Below are positions 34,730 to 47,197 of a stretch of DNA of 64,000 nucleotides, piece after piece. Origin of the DNA: Thysanoteuthis rhombus (taxonomy: Eukaryota; Mollusca; Cephalopoda; Oegopsida; Thysanoteuthidae). The translations under genes were made by a program, and so were the position numbers. The notes under the pieces are model-generated. The model worked only from the letters and a program-made list of their open reading frames with translations, searched no databases and was not told the DNA's origin. Position 1 is the first letter of the stretch, and the number at the start of each line of letters is the position of its first letter. The stretch is taken from contig OY735201.1 of NCBI GenBank assembly GCA_963457665.1, positions 31,457,323 through 31,521,322 on the forward strand, read 5' to 3'.

Positions 34730-35761
34730 CTCAACCCCCCTTCTCTCAAATGTGAATGAGTTTGCTAATAGACCAGGCATTTTATGCAAAAATGGGTGTC
34801 AACCTCCAACAAATCGCAACCATAAAAAAAAGACGTAGCAGATTTTCTATCCTTAATATGTTCTGAAGGAGAGGAAGAAGTCTACGAAAAGTCTTTGAAG
34901 AGAACATCCTGAAATTCAAAATGACCGCCATCCGCCCTAGTGAGAATAATCTATCCCCAGAACCGGCCATTTTGTTGAAAATGTATGTAAAAGTGTGTAC
35001 ATTTCCACCTAGAATTGAATCCACAATCTATAAACTGTGGACAATGACTTACACGTATACTTGAATTTCCCGTATAAAATGCTAGATATTAAGCTTAACG
35101 TTTTTGAATGTAACTGATTTTGCACAACAGATTCAAAACCCCAAAATACACTGTTGGAAAGCTCAGAAAATGCTGTTTACAAATATATGCATATATTTCT
35201 ATCAATGATTAAATCCAACAATCAACAGACAGTGGAATTTGAAATATAAATACACTTGAATTTCCTTGTAAAATGACAAATACCTAGCTTCATATTTCGG
35301 CTGTAACGTTTTATGCGCAACAGATACAAAAAGACAAGATACACCGTTATCTATATATGTCTACCAAGACATAAACCCACAATTCATAAACTGTCGACTA
35401 CGAAGTATACAGCTACAAAGAAGTTCCTTATAAAATGCTGAATGCCTATATTCACTTTTTGGCTGCACAAACGTAGACCCCAAACTATTATTTGGAATCT
35501 AAACAAACTAACTTGCTGAAGACATGCTTAGGGACCCTTTAGTTCACACAGAAAACCTCATGAGGGCTATGTTACCCGATTCTTGAGTTACGATATCATA
35601 TTCAGAATCACTGGCATACAACTTAGCAACAGCAGATTTGGCTCTGATTTTCAATGAGCTCTCCCGAAATTACAAGAAGACATGGTAAAGATGAAACACA
35701 TTCTCAATGTAAAGCCCGAACACTTTTCACTGCTTCATAGATATATATGTACGTACCATTG
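34726..35761. other. No feature recognised
   Basis: AT-rich. Related words (ATTCA-AAACTGT-GAC, TATAAAATGCT(A/G)) recur near 35025, 35220 and 35390 and hint at a very old tandem repeat of about 180 bases. Confidence 0.4.
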
Positions 35762-35971
35762 TTCTCTGCTTATAAACTCATCGAGGGTATCGTGGGGTTA
35801 GATACAGACCGATTACTGTTAGTAAGACCCACTTCCAGCTTGCTGGACTCGTCGAAGCTTTGTTCTGATTACGGTATCCGGTATTCCCAAATGGTCGCCC
35901 ATCTAGGTAAGAACCAGGCGACATTGCTCAACTTCAGTAATCTTCTGAGAACTGGTGTATCCTAAGTGATT
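35762..35971 (-). repeat. 5S-rRNA-derived SINE (family A), nearly full 5S head
   Basis: The minus strand from 35971 to about 35870 aligns along most of a 5S rRNA. Recognisable on the plus strand in reverse complement are CCGGTATTCCC, GGTCGCCCATCTAGGTA, AACCAGGCGACATTGCTCAAC and GAGAACTGGTGTAT. The body (35762-35868) is shared with the copy at 12019-12155. The reading direction (5S head first, then body) is the one expected for a SINE made by Pol III from the 5S internal promoter. Confidence 0.75.
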
Positions 35972-36082
35972 TTTTCCGTAAATACTTGGTCTCGAAGAGG
36001 GTTGTTCCTTAATCCGAGTCATTATACTGACTGCTTAATGGAGAGGTGTTGAGTACAATCTTTTAAGTCATTGGTATATTTC

Positions 36083-36150
36083 CGTGGTGGATTGAACCAC
36101 GAACTACTGAACCGGAGGCAAGCACCCTACCCTGGGCTACAATGAACAGC
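36083..36150 (-). repeat. tRNA-type SINE (family D)
   Basis: The minus strand reads TAGCCCAGGGTAGGGTGCTT, then GCCTCCGG and GTGGTTCAATCC. The same order is on the plus strand at 50605-50660. Only the head is clear. Confidence 0.55.
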
Positions 36151-36599
36151 ATGCTTCATAGGCGGTGGCTTATAATCTGTTACTCGACAAAGATAACATG
36201 TTTCACGAAAGGCTGTGGATAATACCCTTCTTTTGTGAATGTTTCCATAGCAAAAATATATAAATCATTCTCTCTCTTTGTATACCTCCCTTGCTCGACG
36301 TGACTTTCTACATTCATCATTGCACCGTCGCTCCTCAGTTTACAGAGTTCAGTAAATAATACTTATACGCCAGCCGAAAGAATCTCCATTCCTTGCATTT
36401 TAGGCGTTACAATGTCATCTTCACAAAGGAACCAGGAATTCTTCGCTATGAGGAATTTCCCCATTTCCATAACTCAATACATATTAATCAGGGAGAATAT
36501 TTTGTTGATCAAGTAACATCTCAACTCAAAGAACCACGAATTAAAAGAAATTAAGTAAAAAAACAAAAACAAAACAAAACAAGAACTAGAAGTTGAATG

Positions 36600-37010
36600 G
36601 TGTGTTTACCATTTGTGGTGGTAGTAGCAGGAGTAGGAAGGAGAAAAAGACCAAGTAGTCTTTCTTTGAGTCAATCAATTCTCATACTTGTAAAATATTT
36701 CAGCATGGGAATATCCTGGGAGTATTATTTTTAATAGAAATCGTGGATTGCTTTTTTAAAATACAACAAATGCCGAACTCATAATTCTATTATTACATTA
36801 AAGCACCGATGAAATCACGCCTTTAATGACAACACATACCTTCCTTCCTTTCTATTTCTGTTGTTTAATGTAAATGGATTCGACCGACTGAAAAACGTCT
36901 AATGGAGATGAGTGGACACATCATGCCTTTGTTGACATCACATCTCTTCCTTCCTATTTCTGTTGTTTAACGTAAGCAGGGTCGAGATGTGCGGACACAT
37001 CTTTAAAAAA
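36600..37010 (+). repeat. Unidentified repeat, copy 2, with internal duplication
   Basis: Matches 15905-16275. The 3' part is duplicated in tandem. Both 36838-36930 and 36938-37002 run from a TTCCTTCC...TTTCTGTTGTTTAA word to GGACACATC. The coding frame found in copy 1 is broken here. Confidence 0.55.
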
Positions 37011-37186
37011 AGAAGGAGAGAGAAACGTTTCGAGAGGATATAGCCAACTTATAGTCGATCAGCTAGTGAAGCTTCGATAGGCCTAGCAAGCCGAAATTAA
37101 ATGTAGAGAACTGCTCAGGTAAAACGAGACAAAGAGAGACGGACAAAAACGGAAAGCCAAGAGGACGAACAAGGACCGGGCATTCA

Positions 37187-37345
37187 TAGGTGTCCGCTGT
37201 CAGTTTTTCAGGGTGGCAGACAGGAGGATACATTTTCAGAAGGGTACAGAGGGAACTTAGCGGCAACCCTAAAGCGAATGATGATATTTTTTATGCATCA
37301 TTATCCTTTATTGATTATATGGTTACAAATTTCAACTGCTTCACC
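37187..37345. mobile_element. Short-TIR element (family F), copy 2, truncated
   Basis: Starts with ATAGGTGTCCGCTGTCAGTT and TTTCAGGG, then GGCAACCCTAAAGC and GAATGATGATA. This last part is shared with 47198-47518. The 3' part is missing. Confidence 0.5.
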
Positions 37346-38220
37346 TAAGGTAAGAAGTCCCCTAGGATGACCCACCAAGCCATCGACTTTCGTCTCCACT
37401 TCCCCCATGACACCTCACAGCACAATTGGGAAATAGATTTTTAAAAAAGATTTTTAAAAATCGTATAGGAAACCTCACATAGAAAGAATCTTCGGTCTGT
37501 CTTTGATTGCGAATACATCATTGAAAGAATAATGCTTGATACTTTTCGGTGTTGAAAAAATACTTTTTCAAGCGTAAAATAAAACAGAATAAAATGGTTA
37601 ATAAGTAAGGAATTCTCCAGTACGTAAAATTGAGACTAAATGTCGATCCCATAAAAGATTTATTACTTGGAGTCTGCCTTTCTCAAACTTTTTAGACAAG
37701 AGGAAACAACTTTTCCATCTCGAAGAATTCCTGCATAAAATACTATATTTACCGCTAACGTAACGACGCACTAATGTATTCAATAATTTATATGTATTAT
37801 ATATTATGTATTGAATCAAATTATAAACTACAGGCTATATAAATCGATAAATATCGAAAATCTAGAGATCTAGTTATAAGTACTTTACAATAAGATCTGA
37901 CTATAGTTTTTTTGGATTTTCTCCTTTAAAAAACTAAAATTTTTTAACGATTATACAATTTGACAGCCATTGTGTTTTGTTTTTTTTGTCTTTTGAAAAA
38001 TTCTGGTGCTTGTCATCAAAAAAGGAACCGCCATTCGTTTAATAAAAGAACACACGGAACACCAGTTGAGAAAGCAGAATTCTAGTGCACAATCGTTCTG
38101 GCCAATCAGAACCTGGCACGAAAAAAGACATTTTCTAACCCATCGGTTTTCACCAGGCCTAGCTCCTTTGGGGTAACTCACTTGAGAGGTTAGCAGTACT
38201 CTACAGTCAGCACACATTTA
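37346..38220. other. No feature recognised
   Basis: AT-rich sequence with no recognised similarity. Confidence 0.4.
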
Positions 38221-38239
38221 CTCCTGTCGGAGTGTCTAT

Positions 38240-38475
38240 ATGTGCTCAAAGTTACAGACACTCGTACTGTCCTGAGGATCTGTGCTTTAAGTTACTGATA
38301 GCCAAACTGTTCTGATTACCCTTCAAAGAGACGATAGACCTCTATAGCCAGCTCAGACATCTACCAACTACGGAATGTTCACGTCCTGTGGTTTAACCCT
38401 AGGTCAACCATACTGTCGGAACATTCCAGTGAAAAGGCGGCAGACCCCTATAGCTAGCTCAGACATATGCCATGA
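38240..38475. repeat. Nested tandem duplications
   Basis: The phrase GATAGACCTCTATAGCCAGC-TCAGACAT occurs at 38334 and again, with small changes, at 38439 (period about 105). A shorter phrase GTGCT-AAGTTAC-GA occurs at 38242 and 38283. The segment is less AT-rich than its surroundings. Confidence 0.6.
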
Positions 38476-38670
38476 AAAGGTCACTCCCATCAAACCCTTC
38501 GACCTAAGGGCCTTGCAGCTATTCGTGCCACCTCAGTGGACCATAGGATGCAAACCCTTGGTTCAAAGGGCGGGGTCAGCCCAGGGCAAGTCGCACGTCA
38601 CCTTGAAACTTCATTGCACTGGGTGGGTGGTTATTTCATATACGGGTCTCGCTAACTATTTCATTCTTAT

Positions 38671-38673
<3 letters not shown>

Positions 38674-38702
<29 letters not shown>
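38674..38702. repeat. (TA)n microsatellite
   Basis: Uninterrupted alternating AT, directly before the LINE remnant. Confidence 0.9.
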
Positions 38703-38706
<4 letters not shown>

Positions 38707-38727
38707 CTTTTGTACTCATCTGATAGA

Positions 38728-40128
38728 CTGGAATGCAGAACAGTGCTTGTAACTGAAAAATTGCTGTGACTTGACAGACAAAGCAGCACTCGCTGAAATG
38801 CATCTTTCAGGTGAGAATCGAATAACTGAAGTATTCTCTGGTTTCAAATTGTTTTGGGTCGGAAAACCAAATGACCAGAAGAGGAAAGAAGGTGTTGGTT
38901 GTACCAGAAGAACTCATTTGCTTGAAATTTTAGAGCGTTCACATAGCATCAATGAGCGCACAATGAAGATAATACTCCCAACATCTTGTGGACGACATGT
39001 ATCTATTTTCTATGTTTATGGTCCAACTCTCCAGGTTAGCGAAGTTCCTGATCTTGTCATTCTATGACTAGCTTCGTGCCGCCATCTCATCTGTTCCAGT
39101 GAATGAAAAACTGATGGTCCTTTGTGACTTTAATGTACGAGTTGGGAGACAGCGCGGGACCTGGAGTGCACTTGGTCGTTATGGCATCGGAAACGAAAGT
39201 AGCAAGGGGTTACTCTTACTTCATTTCTGATCATAACTTGGCTCAGCTTAGATCCGGACATGGTCACATGATTGATTTCATAACTCGAAAACCGATATCC
39301 AGGACATTTGCAGTGTACGTGCGCTACGTAACGCAGAATGTTACACTGAACACAAATAGATACATGCCAAATTCGAGCTTCGAATTCCATGAAAAAAGTT
39401 CGCACAAATTAAGTGAAAGCTCTTGGAGTCCATCGACGTGACTAAACAGGCACAGTCGGACATTTGCGAAACTGTACGCCATAAGTTTGGTGATCTTATT
39501 TATGACGGTACTTGGGAAGGTTTTAGGGACCAGGTATACGCTTTGCGGGTTAATGTCCTTGTCTTTGAGAAGAAAAAAAAAACAACAAAAAAACATGAAG
39601 ACTGTTTTCATAACAACTATCCTGTTATCAACCAGCTTTTGGTAACTAAACACTCTCATTTCCAATCTCTATCAGACTAGAATCTAAAAAATAGATCGGC
39701 AATAGAAAATTCGTGTAATTTGCACAAGCAGGAGTTGAAAAAGGGTTAAAAATGAGTAATGGTCAAATATTTCGGCTGGGGTTCAAATCACTTTTGATAA
39801 AAATGACTCCCAAACCTTTTATGGCCTCTTACGACAGGTCTTCGACCAACAATCATCTTCCGTACTTCCGCTAGAATTAAAATAGTAAAACTCTCTTCAA
39901 AGATCCAGCAAATATCACGCAGCGCTGAAAGGACGACTTCACTGACTTATTTTCTTAATCTGTCACTGGTTGATTTAGCAGTTTTTGATGCCTTGCCCCA
40001 AAGAGATTTACTTTCTCATATGGTTAATGTTCCAACAAATGGTGGAGTCATCTTGACGATTGAAGAGATAAATTTAGGCAAGTCTCCAGGATTGGATGGT
40101 CCTATTTATTTACTCTCCCACCAGAGCA
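38728..40128 (+). pseudogene. LINE endonuclease to start of reverse transcriptase, decayed
   Basis: Fragments in order match an apurinic-type endonuclease LINE of the kind often annotated in databases as 'craniofacial development protein 2-like'. They are ECRTVLVTEKLL near 38730, ITEVFSGFKLFWVGK near 38820, INERTMKIILPTSCGRHVSI near 38950, then VYGPTLQ. CDFNVRVGR at about 39124 is the conserved D-F-N block. ALGRYGIGNESSKGLLLL follows at about 39167, then HMIDFITRK. FGDLIYDGTWEGFRDQVYAL is near 39490 and NNYPVINQLLVTKH near 39617. The reverse transcriptase begins with LTIEEINLGKSPGLDG near 40055. Similarity stops at about 40128. Stops and frameshifts are frequent. The retained piece is the 5' part with the 3' half missing, which is unusual for LINE insertions and points to a later deletion or rearrangement. 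Confidence 0.85.
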
Positions 40129-40199
40129 AAATGTGACACAAGGTCGGGGCTTTACGTGGGAAAAAAGGGGGACACCCATCCAAAAATAGCTCCTGCCGA

Positions 40200-40530
40200 C
40201 GCCACTTTAGTTTGCTAAGCAACCAAAGCAATCACCGTCACGAAAGCGTCAGGACGAGCCCGACCTGTTCCGTTAAGTGCAATGGAACAGTGCTGCCCCG
40301 GGGCGCTGAATCCCCCACTGTTGGGCCGAGTAATAGAAAGAGAACCCGAAGGTTCCCAATGTGCGTAGCAATGCACAGCCTCAGTATAACCTCATTGGCT
40401 GACGTATTGCACCGGCGCACTCGGTTTTCGACACACACCATCTCCGGCCCAGTGGATGGTACCAGTGGAGCTGTTGACGGCTGGGGGTGAGTGAGTTTCG
40501 TCTGCATACTTAATCTGTTCACCAAATGTT
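40200..40530. other. CpG-dense segment of unknown nature
   Basis: This segment has far more G, C and CpG than the rest of the window (for example GCCCCGGGGCGCTGAATCCC at 40294). The left edge (GACACCCATCCAAAAATAGC near 40168) faintly resembles a reverse-complemented 5S rRNA, so a 5S-derived SINE is one option; an LTR or a small unmethylated promoter region are others. Open frames on both strands (92 and 95 codons) follow from the base composition. Confidence 0.4.
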
Positions 40531-41335
40531 CTGAGGGAACTCCTATACCTCAAGACAATACAACTTGTGCGGTGCGAGGTTAAGTTGTGTAAGACGAGGC
40601 CTGAAATGAAGAGACACATGAAAATGCCCGAGACTCCGCAGACAGATGCTATCAATCGTGTCAGCAGTCAGACTTTTGTCTGTTATGTGTATTTAGGACT
40701 TGGCAGGTATGCAGCTCAAGAGCCACTTTTGTATTATAAAACACTGCTTCTTAACAAATCTGAGATGACGATTGTATGAATTCAAGTTGTTATTATTTTG
40801 GGGGAAAATGACTGCTCAATTCATCAAAAGCCTTTCCTAAATTTTATGATTTTCAGCTCCGAAAATAAGCTTGCTGAGGCAGGAAAATTACTTTTACGAC
40901 TCAGTATTGTACATCCTGTCTTGCCCGGGTTAAACTTTTGTTTATTTACTGATGGACTCGCTCTGAATAAATAAACATGAATTCTCATACTGAACACATC
41001 GATCCTCGGGATTTAAGACCCTCCTCCTTCGTACAGTGTTTGACAATGCGTTACAATTCTGTTTATTTTTTCTTTTGTTTTCATAACAAGACCAATACAA
41101 ATAAACAATCCGGTGGGTGATGGTTGCTGCCCATAAGATAAAACCATTGATTCTTTACCAGAACATGAAATTGAAATATTTCGCATTATTCCTCTTGATA
41201 TGATTTGTCACAATTAACAACCCCCTCCCCTGCTCCGTTGAGGTAATAGTTACAGCAAAAGACTGTTACACCCATTGTCAACTTTCACAGGGGCTAATGT
41301 CTCTCATCAGTAGATTTCCTACAGATATTGATATT
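40531..41335. other. No feature recognised
   Basis: AT-rich spacer. Confidence 0.4.
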
Positions 41336-41705
41336 GAATAACCGTAGCCACCAAAAGTGGCAAAGGGTTCTATCCTTTTTAACGTGTGTGTGTGTTTTCG
41401 TGCATGTTTATCTGCTTGTATGTTCCAGCGTTCCTGGACATGCCGTTTTGTCTACAGACTTGAAAATTGGCATTGGTACTCCACTTGACCCCTTTCTAAT
41501 TTTCTTTCTGTTTTTGGATAAAAAGATTTTTTGGCCTTTTGTGGTCTTATTTTGACGGGTTCAATAATAATTAATCTCCGGAATCTAGAATCTAGTGGGA
41601 AACACCAGCGATGTCATAAATATAATTCATCCTGACCATATTTATTTTCTGACGGAATTCTTTCCAGTGTTTTTCAGTAATTGATTATGATGGCGAATTA
41701 TCAAA
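41336..41705 (+). repeat. Dispersed repeat, pair with 49903
   Basis: Same orientation as 49903-50310. Shared words are GTAGCCNCCAAAAGTGGC, AAGGG, TGTTCCAGCG-TCCTG, TTTTGTC-ACAGACTTGAAAA and TTGGCAT-GTACTC, and later TCTGACCATATT. A GT-rich microsatellite is internal to both. Confidence 0.75.
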
Positions 41706-43398
41706 CTCATTGAATACCATTATATAAAGCATAAACTTTTTAAAATCATAGAAAATAATGATGTGAAAGATATACAAATTTAATTGCATTTTTTGCAGAC
41801 TCAATGGAAACAGAGATAAAATCTGCGAATCTTAACCGGGACGGGGTGTACCTCCCCCCCCCCCCTGCAGGGAGATGTGAGTAATTTCAGGACGAGGCAA
41901 ATGTTTTATCTAATTATTTTGGGAATTCTCTTAAGAAATGTTTGTATAATATCGTGATGAACATGATATATTAAAATTTGATTTTTGCTGTCATAGACTT
42001 AAAGTACCAAACTAATCATTTGGTTGAAAATGTAAGTGGGTGTGGTCATAAAACGGTCAGAAACTGTTGTTCTAGAGAATAGATAGTGTGCTACCAATTG
42101 TGAATCGGGATTTCCGATGATAGTGGCTATGAAGACGAAATTCCGAAAAAGGTTCGCATTAAAAAATGATTTGTCCTGTTTTATGGAACTACAATTAAAC
42201 AAATTGTAACGCAAGAACAATCACATTCCTGACATGAAAATTTGAAAAGTTTTTGTCTTACTTTATATACTTGTTCACTTGAATGTTCTTTTTAATGAAA
42301 ATACATTTTTCCTCATCTAACCGTTTTATCAAGTTCTTAAACTTTGCTTGTAAGTAATGAGCTCCACTACAATCTGGTAATCATACATGAAAGTTTGGGA
42401 CCTGTTGGTCTTGAAGTACTTGAGAGTCTCTGGCCGAGATGTTGGCAAGAAATGTCTTCTGCAAGAGATGCCTCATGCTTGTCGAAAGACTCTAGTGAAT
42501 AATAAATAGTTGGTGTACGAATGTAGCCAAGAAAAATGAAAGAACTGTGGTAAAAAACGTAGTTAACGATAGCTATAATTTTTTTTAAATGAAAATGTGA
42601 ACTAGACGCACAGAAAAAATCTGCAACACTTGTTCGTAGACCTTTATTTCAAAATATATATTCTTCTTCCCAGGGATTATAAGAAAAAGTTAAAATTGGA
42701 CCAAGTTTGTATGTGCGTGTGGGCAAGGGTTGTTGGCTAAAGGGGCCACTACGGCATAGGTTCCTGTGTGGACGAAGCACATCCTGGTGGGCCTCCCTCC
42801 GTTTTTGACTCTCTGCCGTCAGAATATATACGGCCGTTTTATATGTCTCCCGTCAGCTCTAATAAGCCGCTCGTTTTTCTAGATGCCGCCATCAACCACA
42901 TCATCAATTGTGTGTCTCCACTTTTAGAGATAACACTTCCTGCTGTTCGCTCAAGTCCTATGTAAAAGAATAATCCGTAAAGCCGCATGGCGTAAACGTA
43001 TTTTTAAACAGTTTACGCAAGTATATTTAATAGTGTTAATATTTCGATTGTTATTCGTACAAGCAGAATCCGAGAAAATTTCAGTTATGGCCAAATATGA
43101 AACTTAATTGTTAAAATAATGTTGTTGAAATGGTCCATTATCTTCGAAATGAATGATATATTCACGGGTATAAAATAATTAAATACTTTTGAACCGACAA
43201 CAGATTTCGCTTTCAGAATAAAACATTTCAATGCAATTTTAATACATCTTTATGCGTAAGATAATTAAACAGATTTTGATTTGAAAGATAAGTTAATGAA
43301 AAGGGCTGATACATCTGTGCATACAAGGTAGGATTCTATTTCATGTTTAATTTATAGATGTCTATTTAGCTTAGTTTTTTTTTTTTTGGTTGTTCATC
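41706..43398. other. No feature recognised
   Basis: AT-rich sequence; a 10-C run sits at about 41856. The 65-codon frame at 42768-42965 has normal-looking composition but no recognisable domain. Confidence 0.4.
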
Positions 43399-43575
43399 AT
43401 TCCGTAGATTAGACACAGGCAGATACGATGAGGGTGTAACATACGTACGCAGAGACAAACGAAGTAAGCAATAACATTATTTTAAATCCTGTTAACCATT
43501 TTCATAGATTACACACTGGAAGATATAATGAAAGCGTAAAATACGTAAGCAGGAACGAACAAGATAAGGAACAAG
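43399..43575. repeat. Two-unit tandem repeat of ~105 bp
   Basis: ATAGATTA-CACA...GAAGATA(C/T)-ATGA-G-GTAA-ATACGTA-GCAG-A-GA-CGAA occurs at about 43408 and 43506. Confidence 0.6.
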
Positions 43576-44680
43576 AAGAACAGCATTATAGATTATTCTT
43601 CAGAAAGGCATAATGGAGCCGGATCCGGTTGCTTTTTTAGCTAGGAATAAATAATACATAACAATGAAAATACAAAAGAGGTGACAGAAAATCAAACAGG
43701 TATGAGGAAAAACATTTAATGAAGAGTTAAAGCATGTGACAATTCATGCGTTTGACACACACTCACTCACAATTATCATTGGTATGATTCTGTACAGAGC
43801 AGTTGCTAATCCTCTCTGGGGATTAAATTTAGTGTGTTGGATTATATTATAAGGAAGATTGAGTATTAACCGCAATTCACTTGTTTGAGTGCTTGTCTCA
43901 CAGGCCATTGATGGTGAGACTTATCCTCGTTAGATTTTCTCTATATCCGGCCTTGTGCCAAAATTGATTTAACGCAATAATCCCATCAAGATTAAGATTA
44001 TCATTCCATAAAACGGTAAAATAGACCAATTGAATCATTGTGTTGAAAACAACAAAGATCAGGATAAGAGTCTAATTGAATCATCGGACCATGATTATTT
44101 CTGATTTCAAAATTTTGCATGGATGTTTTCATCATTCCTTGGATATCCTGGTTCGTAGGGTTCCGTCTCTCAGTCAGCACCTCCTCAATGAACTTGCAGG
44201 TTTGAGTCAATGGGCACGCCCAGACGCCTGTGACAATACGCTGATGGTATTTTTAAAAATCTGACCCACATGCAAATGCATGCTGGTTCCTAAACTTCTA
44301 ACGGTCTTGGACCACATTTCATCAACGCGTGAGGACGAATGAAGGCAGTAACTGTAAATACTATTGAGCAAAGGTTAAAAAGCTAGTCTTTCAAGTCGTC
44401 ACTGGTGACTTCGATCCACACTGGGTGCTCCACGATTGTGGCGTTGTACTAGATTGAACTAATCTTGATTAACATCTACAAGCATCGTTTGACACATAGA
44501 TTGGTAGCAACTCGGAAAACTGAATCAGCAAACAGAGCTCAAATTCTGGTCCATGGCACTTCTTTGCATTTGGAAAAGTAGGATGAATCCAAGACTCTTG
44601 GCAGCTGCGCCTACCTCGCGGGCGTGCCTCAATTGTTATCTAAACTTCGTGAAAAATAAATAGACTAGATAATTACAAAT
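43576..44680. other. No feature recognised
   Basis: AT-rich sequence. Confidence 0.4.
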
Positions 44681-44682
44681 TT

Positions 44683-44760
44683 TTATAGTTTGACACAAGG
44701 CCACAGTATTGGAGCACCAAGTAAGAATCGAACTCGTTACAGTAGTGATGAGCATCGCAA
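44683..44760 (-). repeat. Possible cephalopod-type SINE tail
   Basis: On the minus strand, GAGTTCGATTCTTAC is B-box-like and is followed by TTGGTGCTCCAATACTGTGG and CCTTGTGTCAAAC. This resembles, from memory, the 'GGTGCTCCAGCATGGCC...TCAAATGACT' tail of an abundant cephalopod SINE. The match is partial. Confidence 0.4.
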
Positions 44761-45238
44761 GCTTTTAAACATTACCGTACTAACTGGGAAACTAGGGATT
44801 TCATAGAATTACTGAAACGTCCAGGTAATTTCATGTAATCCCAAGGGATTTCACGAAAAAACTAGTTTCACGATCTTACTGTAGAGATATAAATTGATAG
44901 ATATAGATTCATATGATGTCTCTCAGTGCGTTCGCATAAAACACTTGAAGTATGTACACAAGCTTGTTTTATGCGTGCCTAAGTGAGTTTAACAGCGCGT
45001 ATCTTGGTGCTTTGGATGTATCGTTTAATGTAAAATTGCATGTGAGTGTGTTATTTGTTACGTTTTAATATCATCAGCAGTCAGTGAGCCACGCCACCCA
45101 ATCCAACGTCTACCTAACCCCTGGTCCTTCATCCAGGCTTTTATTTCTCTCCTTTTTTTTATCTTTTCCTGTGTGTTCCAAGTATCGGATCTGTATCACT
45201 CCAACCTTCCTTCTCCTTCCTCTTATCCCACCCTATCT

Positions 45239-45268
45239 CTCACTCTCTCTCTCTCTCTCTCTCTCTGT
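45239..45268. repeat. (CT)n microsatellite in a pyrimidine-rich region
   Basis: Fourteen CT units. The surroundings (45130-45430) are strongly C/T-rich on this strand. Confidence 0.9.
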
Positions 45269-45430
45269 CTCTTTCTCTGTTTCCTCACTCTTTCCTTCTC
45301 ATTAGCGCTCTTCATTTTATCCCCATCTCTCATCATATCCTAGTTCTAATCTGAAACACGCACCCTTTAGCCATTTACTCCTTACTCTCCTTTCGCTCTC
45401 TCTCTCCTCCTTTCTCTCTTCTGTATCTCA

Positions 45431-46175
45431 ACCCTCCGCCTTCCAATCCCCAAAACTACCACCTCCTTAGAGCTCTTAGGCAAAAAGGACAAATAATCAG
45501 CAGCAGCAGCAGGAGCCGACTGTTGGATGAATGGTAATAACGGGTGGGACTGAAGAAAGGGGAGGTTGGTTAGAGGGTGATAGAGAGGAGTGGTATGAAA
45601 GGGGAAATGGGAGGAATAGAGAGGACCGAAAAGTGGATGAGAGTGAAATGCGCCCTTCTTAGATGAATGGATTATGTGCTGCCTTCAAAAGCCAGTCGTC
45701 ATGGCAACGTCCGAGATGTGTTTTTTTTTACGCGCAGAAAACGTAAAAGCCCAATCAGGGGAATATCAGCTTGTCTTATTTATTCACCATTTTTTTTTTC
45801 TTCTTACATATCCAAAATTTCAGTTATTTCCCTTCTTCAATATCCTCCCCTTTTTCTTCAGTTTTATTTTTAATGTATTTTTTTTTTTTTACTCTTCCCC
45901 AAGGTTTTAATTGGAGCAACTACTAACAACAACACGATATATTCAAGACTGATTATATTAAAAAAACAAACAAACAAAAAACAAGCAAAAACAACAACAA
46001 AAAACAAAAACAAAACCGGAGACCGAAAACAACGAAAAATGAAATAATCGGTGAAACTGCGTATTGTTAAAGACAAAAGAGAAAGAAAGAGAATCAAAGA
46101 AAATTGGTCGGATAGGGAGTCGGGAAGGAAAATAGAAAAGAAAAAACGTTTTAATTAGACAATAAATAAATAAAT
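45431..46175. other. Purine- and A-rich low-complexity sequence
   Basis: Switches from C/T-rich to G/A-rich near 45480, then T-rich, then an A-rich (CAAAA)n-like stretch at 45955-46015. No gene seen. Confidence 0.5.
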
Positions 46176-46179
46176 TAAC

Positions 46180-46620
46180 AGGTCTGGTTAGTCACTCAAT
46201 AGAAACTGCCACATCACCGATGTCGTGTCAAAAAAAATGCGTTGAGGGTGATCAATTGAAAAATTGAGAAAGGGTTTGTCAATGATTAAGTTACTTCCAT
46301 CACCTTTTGCTAGATAGTGATCAGTAAAAAGTCCGACTTTTCAAAAAACTGCGGGACCAATTTGGCATGAACTTACATTGCAAATTGACCACCCCAACTA
46401 AAAATCTATTTAACGGAGGATGTGGAAAAAAACAACAAAAAAAAACCGTTTAAAAAAAAATAGAATAAAGAGTAAATGTTGAAAGTTTCAGCCTTCTAGC
46501 TCCATTTGTGTGGTCCATATGCATGATACATATATATATAGCTAGCCAACCAGCCAGCCAGCCGGACCAACTTGAAAACTGAAAAAATCCTATTTTGACA
46601 GTTTTGGTTGAGGGTTTCTA
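46180..46620 (+). repeat. Dispersed repeat, pair with 60713
   Basis: Shares with 60713-61035 the words AACAGGTCTGGTTAGT, GAAAC-G(C/T)CACAT, TGAACTTACATTG or AAACTTACATTGTAAA, CTATTTAA and, near the end, CAGTTTTGGTTGA. About 330-440 bases long. No coding content. Confidence 0.65.
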
Positions 46621-47197
46621 ATAGGTAATGGCAGTTTTTTTTTCTTGCTTAGCGGAACTGAAACAAAAGTAATAAAGAAAAATGACACTGGCAGATTTCC
46701 ATTCTGTCGTATCGTACACAGAGCGTTGATCCACATCGATTCAATCCACACTTTCCATCTATAGCACAATGCCATGACTATTATTACATATCATTCACAG
46801 CGAATAATAACTCGATCTCCATTTATCGCCAAAGTCAGTAACAACTACTAAGATTAGTCAAGACGAATAAATGTACGAGGTCCCAAAGACAGCGGGATGC
46901 TAATGCAATTGAAGTGATACAAATCCACTGATAGTATCGTACATCCAATGAATTATTGGCAACCAAATCCGTGGACATAAACCATTCTACTGGGGTCTGT
47001 CTGATTGTCTGATTAACTGCAAAAGAGCAGGACCATATGCCCTAGTTTTGTACACTGTATTTTCCTCCTCTTATGTTGTTATGTGATAACGAGCTTACTT
47101 GATAACCGGGATGAAACCTCGATTGGCAATCTGCTGATCCAAACTCCGTTTGTTAGTTTTGTACATATAACAAGAAAAGATTTGTAAGGTGTAACCC

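Noticed and set aside
34647..34838. Frame of IYIYIY repeats
   Set aside because: Translation of a (TA)n microsatellite; the same applies near 49850, 53255 and 38674.
42768..42965. 65-codon frame with normal-looking composition
   Set aside because: No domain, no similarity and no flanking splice or promoter signals that I could support.
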